Below, piece after piece: positions 8,273 to 18,800 of a stretch of 25,289 nt of DNA; within the stretch, counting starts at the first letter, position 1; each line of letters begins with the position of its first letter. Below the pieces are notes generated by a model. That model searched no databases and was not told where the DNA came from. It saw only the letters and a list, made by a program, of their open reading frames with translations. The translations under genes and the position numbers were made by a program. The DNA lies in assembly GCA_964058805.1 (NCBI GenBank), contig CAXKVV010001708.1, positions 1 to 25,289 of the forward strand. The letters are read 5' to 3'. Source of the DNA: Schoenoplectus triqueter. Taxonomy: Eukaryota > Streptophyta > Magnoliopsida > Poales > Cyperaceae.

Positions 8273-10154
8273 TTGCTTTGGTGCATATATTCGTCGCACA
8301 TTTTCTTTTCCTATCTTCTTCCCTCCTTTATTGTTGACTTTATCACCTCTATTCTAGATTCGACCATCTCTCCATATGGCACGATTCCTAGACGTCCTCG
8401 GAGTCATTATCTCTCTTTCTACGAGGATCCGGAGGACTGGATACCCACCATTAGGGTTACACGCGGCACCCCCATACATCTTCGAGCTGGTGGTTTGATT
8501 TTTCGCGACGAGCAGCCTCACGATATTACACCCTTACTGCCTCGAGATCTTTCAGCCGCAGCACCTCCTGTTCATCTCCTTGGCAAGGAGATGATCGATG
8601 GAGAGGCCTCTCGCTGGGCTAGCATTGACTTCAGTCTTCCACTCAGGTATCATGGGCATCAGTTAGAGTGGATTCGCTACATCCTTACACAGGAGAGGGA
8701 TGCTCTTTGTAGTTTAGGTGTGTACAGTTGTATTTTCTTGTCGATGTTTCGGTACCACATTGACACACCTTGGCTCTGTGCTTTCTGCGAGCGGTGGAGC
8801 TACTCCACTAACACCCTCTTTATTGACGATCGAGAGTTGACTCCCACACTATGGGAGATTCGTCAGCTGACCGGTCTGCCCGTATTCGGTCATTATTATG
8901 ATGAGTTCTTATTATCAGAGGATGACTTGAGGGACCCTTCCCTGCATCCAGCTTCTCTTCGGGAGGTGTACAGGATTTATGATCAGTTGAGAGGGCAGCA
9001 TCTTTCTGTCCCCTTCAGATTCTGGATATCTTATTTCACTGATCGGGTACATTCTCATACCGAGTGTTGTGCTTCTACTCGTGACCCTTTTGGTACCGGA
9101 CATCTCGGTCTTTTCAGTGATGTGGCTGCTCCTTCACAGGACACTCTATGCTCACACGAGATCGATCGTGAGACTTATTTGACAGCCTTTCTTTCCTGGT
9201 GGATTTGTTTCTTTCTACTTCCCAGTTCGGGGGCTCGTACCATCCGTCCTTCGGTATTTGTGATGGCGAGTCAGATTGCTCGCGGTGAGAGAGTTTCATT
9301 GGCCGTGCCCGTCTTGGCCAATATCTACAGGAGTTTGCGAGGTATAGCATCTTCACGCGATCCTTCTCACTGTAGGGAGTTGGTACCTTGGCATTTTATT
9401 AGTGGATGGTTGCATATGTATTGGTCTGGCTTGTATCACCCATCCTTATCATCAGACTTGAGGGCCCACCTACCCATCTTGGGTGACTTAGCCGGTACAG
9501 AGCCTGCCTCTCTGACTCCAGAGGATGCTCGTTTCAGATTCTACCGCAGCCATGACCATCTGAGGTTAGCTCGTACTAGATTGGCTACTCACCACCTGGC
9601 TGGGACCACTTGCAGATCTCTAGTTGATGCGGCATTTCATTCTAGAGATTCTTCTCCTCTCAGAGATCAGCCAGATGTCTTAGACTATTTCATCAGTCTT
9701 CGCCACGGGTACTTACCACTCCGTATTGGCGATTATGCTTTCATAGAGCCCTATTCTCCACACAGATGTGCACATCAGTTTGGTTTAGACCAGGACGTGC
9801 CTCTCTTTCTCCTTCGTCCTGAGTCTTTAGCGATGGACCTGGAGGGCCTCGGGTGGTGCTATTCACATCTATTCCGCTTAGGGACAGGTTCTCACTTTCA
9901 GACGGTCCCTGCTTCCCGTTCACCCACGTTCTCGAGACGCTACATTTGGTGGTATTATAATGTCATTCGCTCGTACCAATCATACACCCCTTCAGTGGTG
10001 GTACGCAGTACTTGCCCCAGGGATAGAGGCAGTTCATTATCTAGCCTTTCTTATGATGACTTCATCTCTTTCCCACTTCTCACTTCAGAGCCAGTGGATC
10101 TCCAGGGGTTAGATAGTCGCTGCCTTTGTTCGTCTACTAGGACTCAGCTCACTG
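8273..10154 (+). CDS. Antisense passenger gene, exon 1: plant mobile domain
   Basis: This frame encodes a PMD (aminotransferase-like plant mobile domain, the family of Arabidopsis MAIN and MAIL1). Recognisable landmarks are the WLCAFCERW segment with the following ELTPTLWEIRQLTGLPVFG, and SWWICFFLLPSSGARTIRPS with the following SLAVPVLANIYRSLRGI. MAIN and MAIL1 act in the nucleus in transposon silencing and genome stability; PMDs also occur inside transposons. The true start is unresolved. The frame opens at 8273 without ATG, and the first in-frame ATG is 8591, which still keeps the whole PMD. An acceptor-like AG at 8356-8357 would start the exon at 8358 in phase 1, matching all downstream junctions. 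The exon ends at a GT at 10155. The gene lies opposite to gag-pol, in the region before the 3' LTR, where plant Tat elements are known to carry extra ORFs. Confidence 0.82.
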
Positions 10155-10233
10155 GTATGCTCCAGATTTATCCCTTCTTTTATTTTAAGCTTAGATTTCA
10201 GGCCAGATTTTTGACAGATTTCTTTTTAATCAG

Positions 10234-11246
10234 ATTCTGCATACGAGTATGATGAAGCAGAGCCCGGCTTCTCAGTCCCTCGCCCGAGAGCTGTTGACAC
10301 TTGTTCTCATCCACCTGCTGAGCCACCGGCTTCAGCCGCCGTGGAGAGAGATCGAGACGGCGCTTCTCGGCCGCCTTTCCCATCTTTTTTCCCTTCTCCC
10401 ATTTTGAGTGATTCTCTTTACTGATTCACTTTATCCTTATTCGGGCTCATTTCACTTACAGCTCTAATTAAGGTTTATTTTCAGCTCGTGGGATATCTCC
10501 TGTAGAGGCAGCTCAGGATGACATCGTAGCAGATCCATCAGCGCCTGCGAGTGCTGCCATTTCAGGGTTTTGCACCGACCTTGTCGTCGCAGGTTCGTGT
10601 GCTCCATTTAATACTTAGTTGCCAGCATGCACTAGTATTTTTATTCTTACATGTAGATTTTACAGGCCCTGAGGCCGATGACATGGCATCTCCACACCGC
10701 TCGGAGCCTTTCTTTCATGACGGCCCTGCTTCTCCGTCGATCTTGCTGGTACCTACTGGAGACGGTGACTCATTTGATGTGGTTCTGGGACCAGTGCTCA
10801 CTCTTGTACGATCAGAGGAGGCTTCTTTAGAGCAGAGGAGTCCATTGGCTGTCGAGCCCGCAGGCGACGAGCCATTACTGATCGAGGGAGGGCCATCTCA
10901 TGCTTCTTCATCTCCCGACGGGCAGCCTCTCATGGCCACAGATGGCAGAGTCTCGACTGAGCGGGTTGCAGTCGATTACGACTCAGAGTTGGATGAGAGC
11001 TGGCTGGTGGAGCAGCTATTCCACAGCCCAGAGACGGGGGTTCTGGCTAGCGAGGGTCTCGCCGAGCCTCATGCTTCTCCCGGTATTTTATATTCCCTTT
11101 ATCATTTGCCCGTATTTTACTTTTCCATGCATTCATGCTTTCATTTTATTTTGTAGCCGGGTCTGGTACACCTGCGGGTCCTCCTGAGGCGACCGACATC
11201 CCTATCCCCGATTCAGTCCCGCCTGTCTCAGGCGACGAGACGATAG
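10234..11246 (+). CDS. Antisense passenger gene, exons 2-5: acidic, proline-rich linker
   Basis: I infer four exons: 10234-10407, 10485-10592, 10666-11082 and 11157-11246. Introns are 10155-10233, 10408-10484, 10593-10665, 11083-11156 and 11247-11318 (79, 77, 73, 74 and 72 nt). All begin GT, end AG and have a T-rich 3' part. Every junction is phase 1, and the joined frame has no stop, although unspliced reading hits stops in each interval (for example TGA just after 10418). The product of this stretch is rich in Pro, Ser, Asp and Glu, with no recognised domain. It links the PMD to the C-terminal exon and looks disordered. The donor at 10408 (TTGA|GTGATT) is the weakest, but it is the only one that preserves the frame. 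Confidence 0.72.
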
Positions 11247-11318
11247 GTTAGATCTTCTCTTCCCTCTATTTCTTCTTTGGTTATAACAATTTGTCTAACC
11301 CATTTATTTTACTTGCAG

Positions 11319-11929
11319 ATGTTACATCGAGGGATGTGCAGCTCGCCTTGGCCGCGCTGGCGGATGCACTCCGAGATACCTTCTTCGGGGGCTATCCGCT
11401 AGATTTCGAGATCCTAGATTCTCTGCCCAGTGGCTTCTCCTTCGATTGGTATAGGCTGATGCGGGATACCATCGCGCCAGCTCTACTCATTGCACCTCGT
11501 CTTGAGAGCACTTTCATTTCCAGGAGGTGTGAGGAGCTGCTCAGGGCTAACCAGGATGCGAGCTCTCTCGTATATCAGCACGAGTTGGAGATTCATGAGC
11601 TACGTAGGCATTTGGAGGCTGCTCGACTCCATTATCTTCAGCGGCTCTCCTCTTGTGCCGCTCTCCGCTCCATGGGAGTCAGTGGTGGGCCCGCTCGACT
11701 GCTCGTGCAGGAGCTAGAGGACCATAGATCATCAGTGGAGGGCTTCTCTCGACATTTAGCGGGACGTCTCCCGGAGTTGCAGATTCATTCGAGCGCCCGA
11801 GATAGTGCCTTTGCTCAGTTCTTGGACTTCGAGGCAGCTTCGGAGGAGGATAGGCACTCCCTCCATACTCATTTAGAGACTATTAGCACTGTGCTATTAG
11901 AGTTGGAGTCCCGCTTTTTGGGCCCATAG
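11319..11929 (+). CDS. Antisense passenger gene, last exon: helical/coiled-coil C-terminus
   Basis: This exon follows the acceptor TTACTTGCAG and runs to a TAG stop at 11927-11929. The encoded part starts with DVTSRDVQLALAALADALRD and continues through a hydrophobic segment (FEILDSLPSGFSFDWY). A long helix-prone Glu/Leu/Arg-rich stretch follows (for example CEELLRANQDASSLVYQHEL and HELRRHLEAARLHYLQ), which looks like a coiled coil and may mediate oligomerisation. No family is recognised beyond this. Joined to the earlier exons, the whole frame from 8273 is 3282 nt, an exact multiple of three, giving about 1,090 residues. That the last exon falls into frame after five predicted introns is the best evidence that the gene is intact. 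Confidence 0.72.
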
Positions 11930-12522
11930 ACTGCACTTTCATTTTTTCTTTTCTCCTTTTCTTTTACTATACTTGATATAGGATGTCTTGACATTTATCA
12001 TTTTGATCTCTTGTTGTGGATGATGCTTGCCTCTATTATTATCCCTTCATCGCTTCCTCTGCAGCGCGAGGAAATATTTCATTCATTCATACTGTGCACC
12101 TCCAATCTTATTTGCAAAAGCGCCCTATTACAACTGCTTCATCCTTTCGCAGCGTCTAAACATAATAAAAGGAAAATCTTATAACATCCTATTACATTCA
12201 TTCTATACATCATTTCTCTTTATTCATGGCAATACAAAACTCAAGTAACCGTGGTATTTTACGGATACCGAACCTGTCTGTATTGACCTCTAGGCCGGGT
12301 ACAGAATAAACCCGTTTATCCCTTTATTACTGATGGATAAACTTACCAGTATCAATTGGATTATGGATGCAATTGATAACACCATTTTGTGGATGTTCCT
12401 TATATATTTAATTGACATTTATTTGTGGAAGCTCACCCACTCTCCCCTCATTTGTGCACCGTTGCGTGCTAAAGTGGAAACTCACGTTCACTCATCTCCA
12501 CTCAATTTGTTTTGTGGGGGTA
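11930..12522. other. Noncoding region between antisense gene and tandem repeat
   Basis: Presumed 3' UTR of the PMD gene on + and part of the long 3' noncoding region of the element on -. No coding frame is recognised. A small hairpin GGTAT/ATACC at about 12253-12269, with loop TTTACGG, resembles the hairpins of the following tandem repeat. Confidence 0.45.
12164..12169 (+). terminator. Candidate polyadenylation signal of the antisense gene
   Basis: AATAAA lies 235 bp after the stop of the PMD gene on the same strand. A second AATAAA is at 12305-12310. Both would end the transcript before it enters the region opposite integrase. Confidence 0.4.
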
Positions 12523-13006
12523 CTACCCTCAAACATCCATCACGCATCCCTGCGAGACAGGCTTTCATCGGGTAGGTCCGCTCTCCATGACCTGAGTCAC
12601 TTCTTTAAGCAAATTACTTTATTTGACACTAAATGTCGGGCGAAAGCATAAACCCTTAGTCTGACCCCTCCATGATCTATTTCGGGATTAGAAACAGATC
12701 ACCTCCTTGGGCGTGTGGTACTTTTGCGGATGAATGTACCCAACCTAGTTTTTTTATATTTTAGCTACCCTCAAACATCCATCACGCATCCCTGCGAGAC
12801 AGGCTTTCATCGGGTAGGTCCGCTCTCCATGACCTGAGTCACTTCTTTAAGCGAGCCGCTTTGTTTAACATGAATATGTCGGGTACAAGCGTAAACCCTT
12901 GATCTGACCCCTCCATAATATGTCGTGGGATTATGACATACCATTTCTTCGGGCGTGTGGTGCTTTTACGGATGAATGCACCCAACCTGGCTTTGTATAA
13001 CACTCA
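12523..13006 (-). repeat. 242-bp tandem duplication in the element 3' noncoding region
   Basis: Copy one starts at 12523 and copy two at 12765. The first 88 bp (from CTACCCTCAAACATCC to ACTTCTTTAAGC) are identical; the rest is diverged. Within the diverged half, two hairpins keep their loops but change their stems together. One is 12674-12700 (GATCT/AGATC, TTTC/GAAA) against 12919-12940 (TATGTC/GACATA). The other is 12717-12740 (GGTAC/GTACC) against 12959-12982 (GGTGC/GCACC). Confidence 0.85.
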
Positions 13007-13668
13007 TGGTGTCGGGGACAAAGGTGGCAACCCCTTATTGAAAAGATTTTATTATATATTTTTTTTTTATTATGATTTTTATGAGTATGAAAATAGGTTT
13101 TTATTGTTTTACATATATATCCTTTTATTTTATTAGAAGAAGGCAGATTTTTGGTTATTAGTGATACATGCTACTAATAATATGAGAGTTATTTATTTAT
13201 ATGCCCTCAGAAGCGACTATTTACTAGCCACCAATTTGCTCGACCTATCCCTTGACTTGCGCCGCGGGCGACCAATATGAGCAACTTTCGTCATTGGGCA
13301 ACAGATAGTTTGAGGGACAAACTGCAAACCCTGCCCATTTTTGTGTTTATTCTGTATCAAATGGACAAACCCAGTGGTATTTGTATTATGAGCCCAAACA
13401 CCAAAGCTCTCGCCTTACATTCTCGTGTGGTTTTGGCGTTGAATTCTCTTATTCTATATTTTTTATTTTTATAGGGCTAAATGTGTTTGTGTGGTTTTGG
13501 ATTTTTGGATGCATTCTATTTACAGATGCACAAGTAGGGTTTTTGGGATTTTTATGCAAAAGTGGAGGTTAGACATAGGTTTGTGTTTCGTGCACGTGTG
13601 TGTAGTCGAACACTTATTCCCTCCTTATTTATTTACAATAGATACTACTCAGTTGGCCCCGCTCCGGG
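13007..13668. other. Noncoding region downstream of integrase
   Basis: AT-rich region between the pol stop and the tandem duplication. I see no coding frame or RNA gene. Short + strand open frames here show no protein features and are not supported. Confidence 0.45.
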
Positions 13669-15894
13669 CTATGTGTAGTACTTCTTCAGATATCGCCCAT
13701 TAATCGGTGGCATGGGCCTTTCACCTTCATGATCTATGAGTTGGTATGCGCCGCCTTCGTATACCTTCTCAATTACATATGGCCCTTCCCAGTTCGGAGA
13801 GAATTTCGGGCCGACGTGCCGGCCAATAATCGGCCTCTTAAGGACAAGAACAAGCTCCCCTTGTTGAAATGCCCTGACTCGCGCCATTTTGTCATATGCC
13901 CTTGCCATTTTTGCCTGATATATTTCAAGGTTCTGCTGGGCTATTAATCTCTTCTCGTCCATGGCATCCAACTCGTCCAATCTGAGTTGTTGGCATTCGT
14001 CCATGGTCATATCATTTTGCATAGCCACCCGCAACGACGGTAATTCTACCTCAAGAGGGAGAACGGCTTCAACCCCAAAAGCCAGAGAATACGGGGTAGC
14101 TTGCGTAGGCGTTCGGTATGTGGTCCGATAAGCCCATAATGCCTCCTGTAGACGATTATCCCAGTCTCGTTGGTTGCCGTCCACGGTCTTCTTCATGATA
14201 TTTATTAGGGTTTTATTAAAGGCTTCGGCCAGGCCGTTGGCTCTCGGGTTGTAAATGGACGAGAATCTCCAATCAATGTTAAACTGCTCCGCCAGGGCAT
14301 AGACTTTAGAGCTCTTGAAGGCCGTCCCGTTATCGGATATTATCCGTTGCGGTGTGCCGAATCGGTAAAGGATGTGTGTCTTGAAGAACTTAACCACATC
14401 GGATGCTTTAACTTCTTTAAGCGGAATGGCTTCAGCCCACTTTGTAAAGTAATCTGTCACCGCCAGGATAAACCGGTGACCTCTCGACGTCGGGGGGTCT
14501 ATGGGCCCCACTATATCTGTGCCCCACATATTAAATGGCCAGGATGCTACCGTGGGGTGCAACGGGTTTGGTGCTTGATGTATAAAAGGGCCATGTATCT
14601 GGCACATGCGGCACTTCTTTGCGTGCTCTTCACAATCAGCCACCATCGTGGGCCAATAATATCCCATTCGCTTGATTTTTAACTTCATTTTCGGCCCAGA
14701 CTGATGTGCTCCGCATAGCCCGGAATGAACTTCTTTCATAACCTGCCCGGCTTCAGGCCTTGATACACATCTTAGCCATAACTGATCATAAGACCTACGG
14801 TATAGCGTATTGCCCACATACGCATACCGTAGTACCCGTTTTCTTAGTTGATCAGCGATTCTTTTATCTTTGGGGAGGGTGCCATGCCGGAAATATTCAA
14901 TGAACGGCTGTCTCCAATCATCGTCTTCAGTTATCATTGTTTCTTGGCATTCCATCTTTTCTAGTCCAGCATTTTCATTATTCGCCTCATCTGTTGTTTG
15001 ACACAATGATAATGGCCTTCTATTATGAACGATGATATGGATTTCCGGCTCTGTTGGTTCACCCAGCTCTTTGGCGAGTTTGGCCAACGCATCTGCTTCA
15101 CCATTCACAGCCCTCGTGACCTTCTCGATGGACACGTACGGGATTTTCTTCATTAATTCCATAGCCTTCTGGTGATATTGTATTAGCTCCGGCTTCAAGA
15201 CCTTATACTCGCCAATTATTTGATTTATTATCAGCTGTGAATCCCCAAAAATGCGCACAGCCCTGATCTCTAGCTCCAGTGACAGCTCTAGTCCGGCGAT
15301 AAGTGCCTCATACTCTGCTTCATTATTTGTGCATGGTTCAGTTAAAGCCAGAGAATGTCGTATTATCCCGCCTTCCGGGGTTACGAAGACTAGTCCTGCG
15401 CCAGCTCGCACAGTTGGGACTCCCGGGCCCGCGATCGGCTTGATTGAAGAAGCACCATCAAAGTACATCTCCCATATAGGACTTCCTTCTTCAACATGTA
15501 GGGTTTCCTCATCAGGGAAGTCACATTTTAATGGGGAGTCATCTTGGATCGGGTGTGCAGCCAGGAAATCTGCTAGCGCCTGCCCCTTTATCGCCTTTTG
15601 CGGTGTATAGGTGATGTCGAATTCAGTGAGGATGATAGCCCACTTGGCCAGCCTTCCCGTCAACATTGGCCGAGTCATCAGATATTTGAGAGGGTCTACC
15701 TTGGATATTAAAATGATTTTATGGGCTAGCATGTAGTGCCTTAATTTCTTCACCGCGAAAATTAGGGCTAGGCAATGCTTCTCAATCGGTGAATACCCGT
15801 GTTCTGCCCCTACCATCATGCGACTTAAGTAATATAGCGCAATTTTGATTACCGTCCTGGTTTTCTTGGGCCAATAGGGCTCCCAAGGATCCAT
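13669..15894 (-). CDS. pol, second part: RNase H, archaeal RNase H, integrase
   Basis: This frame (741 codons from its first ATG) continues pol after a frame break, so residues before about 17 are out-of-frame noise. About 18-100 is the end of the ordinary retroviral-type RNase H. About 140-275 is a second, archaeal-type RNase H with YFDGAS (D146), NNEAEYEA, GDSQ (D218) and NGEADAL (D268). Integrase follows: zinc-binding H390, H397, C428, C431, then the catalytic triad D460, D521, E557 with 35 residues between the last two (DD35E). The C-terminal GPY/F module is around 695-711. Integrase inserts the cDNA; RNase H removes the RNA template. All key residues are present, so this part looks functional. 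A programmed shift at this point is not known in the lineage; a simple one-base indel is more likely. Confidence 0.93.
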   Translation of the reverse strand: MDPWEPYWPKKTRTVIKIALYYLSRMMVGAEHGYSPIEKHCLALIFAVKKLRHYMLAHKIILISKVDPLKYLMTRPMLTGRLAKWAIILTEFDITYTPQKAIKGQALADFLAAHPIQDDSPLKCDFPDEETLHVEEGSPIWEMYFDGASSIKPIAGPGVPTVRAGAGLVFVTPEGGIIRHSLALTEPCTNNEAEYEALIAGLELSLELEIRAVRIFGDSQLIINQIIGEYKVLKPELIQYHQKAMELMKKIPYVSIEKVTRAVNGEADALAKLAKELGEPTEPEIHIIVHNRRPLSLCQTTDEANNENAGLEKMECQETMITEDDDWRQPFIEYFRHGTLPKDKRIADQLRKRVLRYAYVGNTLYRRSYDQLWLRCVSRPEAGQVMKEVHSGLCGAHQSGPKMKLKIKRMGYYWPTMVADCEEHAKKCRMCQIHGPFIHQAPNPLHPTVASWPFNMWGTDIVGPIDPPTSRGHRFILAVTDYFTKWAEAIPLKEVKASDVVKFFKTHILYRFGTPQRIISDNGTAFKSSKVYALAEQFNIDWRFSSIYNPRANGLAEAFNKTLINIMKKTVDGNQRDWDNRLQEALWAYRTTYRTPTQATPYSLAFGVEAVLPLEVELPSLRVAMQNDMTMDECQQLRLDELDAMDEKRLIAQQNLEIYQAKMARAYDKMARVRAFQQGELVLVLKRPIIGRHVGPKFSPNWEGPYVIEKVYEGGAYQLIDHEGERPMPPINGRYLKKYYT

Positions 15895-18800
15895 CTAGGG
15901 CGGTCGTGTATAGAATGAGCTCCTTCCCAGGTATAGGCGCCGCCAATACTGGAGGGTTGAGTAGATATGCCTTGATTTCTTCAAAGGCTCGCTGGCACTC
16001 GCCATCCCACTTAAACGGGATATTCTTCTTAGTCAGCCGGGTGAAGGGTTGGATTTTACCCGATAGGTTGGCTATGAACCGCCTAATGTACGCCAATTGC
16101 CCTTGCAAAGATCGCAATTGTTTTAAATTCTTTGGCGGGGATAATTCAGTGATTGCTTTGATCTTGCCCGGGTCTATCTCAATTCCCCTGTGGCGTACTA
16201 CAAACCCTAGAAATTTACCAGATGATACCATGAATGCGCATTTCAACGGGTTTAGTTTGAGCGCATGTTCTCTTAGGCGGTTGAAAACGACCTCAAGATA
16301 TTGGAGGTGTTCTTCATATGACATGGCCTTGATGACTAGATCGTCCACATAGCATTCTACTATTTTGTGGATCAGATCGTCGAATATCTTCGTCATCGCC
16401 CGTTGGTAGGTGGCTCCCGCATTTTTGAGCCCAAACGGCATGACTTTGTAACAATATATGCCAATCGGCGTGCGGAATGCCGTGTGCCTCTCATCTTCTG
16501 GCGCCATTTTGATTTGATTATAACCCGCGTAACCGTCCATGAAGGAGAAGACTTCATAAGAGGATGTATGATCAATTATGATTTCGGTTACTGGGAGCGG
16601 GAAATCATCCTTAGGGCATGCCTTGTTCAAGTCCCGAAAGTCCACACAGATGCGGATTTGCCCATTTTTCTTCTTAACCGGGACGATGCTAGCCACCCAT
16701 TCTGGCGTCTCTTTTTCCCGTATGAAGCCTGCGTCGATGAGTTTCTTTGTCTCTTCCACGACCTTTTCTTCGAGTTCTATTCTCATTCGCCTCGGCGCTT
16801 GTTTAATTGGCTTGAAGGTTGGATCAATTTTCAAGTAATGGACCGCCACGTTGGGATCTAATCCAGGCATTTCTTTATAACTCCAAGCGAAGCAGTCCAT
16901 ATAGCTTTTAAGGAATGTCTTCAACCTGTCAGCCACCTCTTTTGGTAACGACGCGCTTATGAAGGTTGGTCGTGGGTCTTCTTCCGTCCCCAGATTAATT
17001 TCAGCTAACTCATCGACCGTGTTAGGCTCCTTTTCTAGCTGCTTCAAAGCATTTTTCAGGACCGGGGTATTGTCCTCTTCTGTTTCATTATCTGGCATTT
17101 CAACAGAAGTCATGCAACAACTTTCTTCCATACGGTACCCGTTGAGGGACCCCTCAAGACATGCTGCGTCATCACAGTTATACCCTAACCCCCGGGTGTA
17201 TTTTATTTTGCCATCCAGGCCCAGGACCTTATTCTGGCCACCATTCCAGAGTTCATCGAAGCGCTTGGCCTCGGCCTTGGATATGTCTCTCAGACATTTC
17301 GCCATTTTTGCTAGTTTATACAGCTCCTTTCCAAAGGGATGAGATGCAGCGTCACCGCTCGTTGCATTCTCCGATTCTTGTTCCATCACCCACTTCTTCC
17401 AAGTGTTATGATCAAGGTTCTTCAGAGACCGGGTTGAATCGCTCTGATAGAAAATTATAGCCTTGTGGATGATAGTCTTCCCTTTGAGGCGCTCTACCTT
17501 TGCCGGCACAACAAAGGTCTTTAGGGTTTGGATGTGGTTCACCTCCCTTGGTATAAGGTCTTTAAAATGCCTTTCGGGAACCACAGTAATCTCCAGCGCT
17601 GCCATCTCTTCTTCTATTTCAATATTCATGACCGAGTTGGAGCGGTAGATTTCTTTGATAGGCTTACGTCTCGCAACCTTAGGTTTACTAAGTACGGGAG
17701 TGTGCGAGATCGTATAAGCCACCCCTTTGCCCTTGTTATTCAGGTTATGCGGAGCTGGGTCTTGTTGAAAGCTCTTCGGGAGTTGGATCGTCCCATTTCT
17801 GTGCCCTTCTTCTATAAGGTCTTTGAATACCCAGCATTCTTCAATTGTATGGCCCAGTATGCGATGATAAGGGCAGAATTCGCCTTCGCCGGCTCTTTCT
17901 ATGTCTGCGGGTCTTTTACAGACGGGAAGTGTTAACCCGCTCTTTAGAGCTTGCTCAAATATCCGAGCTGTTTTATTTTTCAGAAAAGAGTATGGTTTAC
18001 TCTTCTTGACCTTGAGGGTTTGCATGACGGTCGGTTGCTTAGCTTTTGTTTCTTCCCCCTTTGATTCATCTACTATGACAATTACCCGTTTGCCGCTATC
18101 GGGTATTTGTCTTTCGGGGGTCCCGAAACGGGGTTCGCTCGTCACCTCCTTGAGTAGCTCGGAGTTATAGATCGCGGTTTGCAGGTTTTCAATCATTATC
18201 ATGATTTCATTGTGTTGCACTTTAATATCCTGCATCACTTCCCATTGTTCAGACACCTCTCTTCTATTATTTTCAACTTGGTGCCTTATTTCGTCGATCG
18301 CATTCCAGACGCGACCTTCAAAATTTTCCCGCCATGAGCGTTCTTCATTTATAGGCCTCGGCCTAACTGGGTTATCCCTTCCGCTACCGGGTCCCGTGTT
18401 GATCATATATGACTCCTCACTTTCATTATCTGTTTCGGGCCCTTTATATGGCTTCTTGAGGATGTGATAAATGATCTCTTCGTCAGACTCCTCTTCCCAG
18501 GGTTGACGATCATGGCCAGATTCTTCTCCCGAGGTGGTATTGCCCGAGTCGTTGGAATCTTCAGAGTCTTCTCCCGAAGTTGCCTCTATGATCTGAATTT
18601 GAGGGGTGTTGGTAGGCTTAAAATTGAAAATGACCTCCTCTTCAGAATCACTTGCATTGATTTCGCTCGGTTTTATTTGGGCCTTATACGCAGCCACCTG
18701 TTTGAAGCGGAAGGTTGCTTCTTCACCCGACTTTCTTCCGGGTCTTTGGGCTCGAGCACCTCGGGGTTTAATATTAAATTTGACCTCTTCTTCCTCTCCA

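Noticed and set aside
8215..8357. Intron from AAGG|GTAAAC to TTCTAG before exon 1
   Set aside because: The sites look good and the phase fits, but the upstream side has a stop codon 15 bases before the donor and no ATG after it. It could be a 5' UTR intron, which the sequence alone cannot show.
13021..13668. Short + strand frames downstream of integrase
   Set aside because: AT-rich, low-complexity translations with no domain or codon signal.
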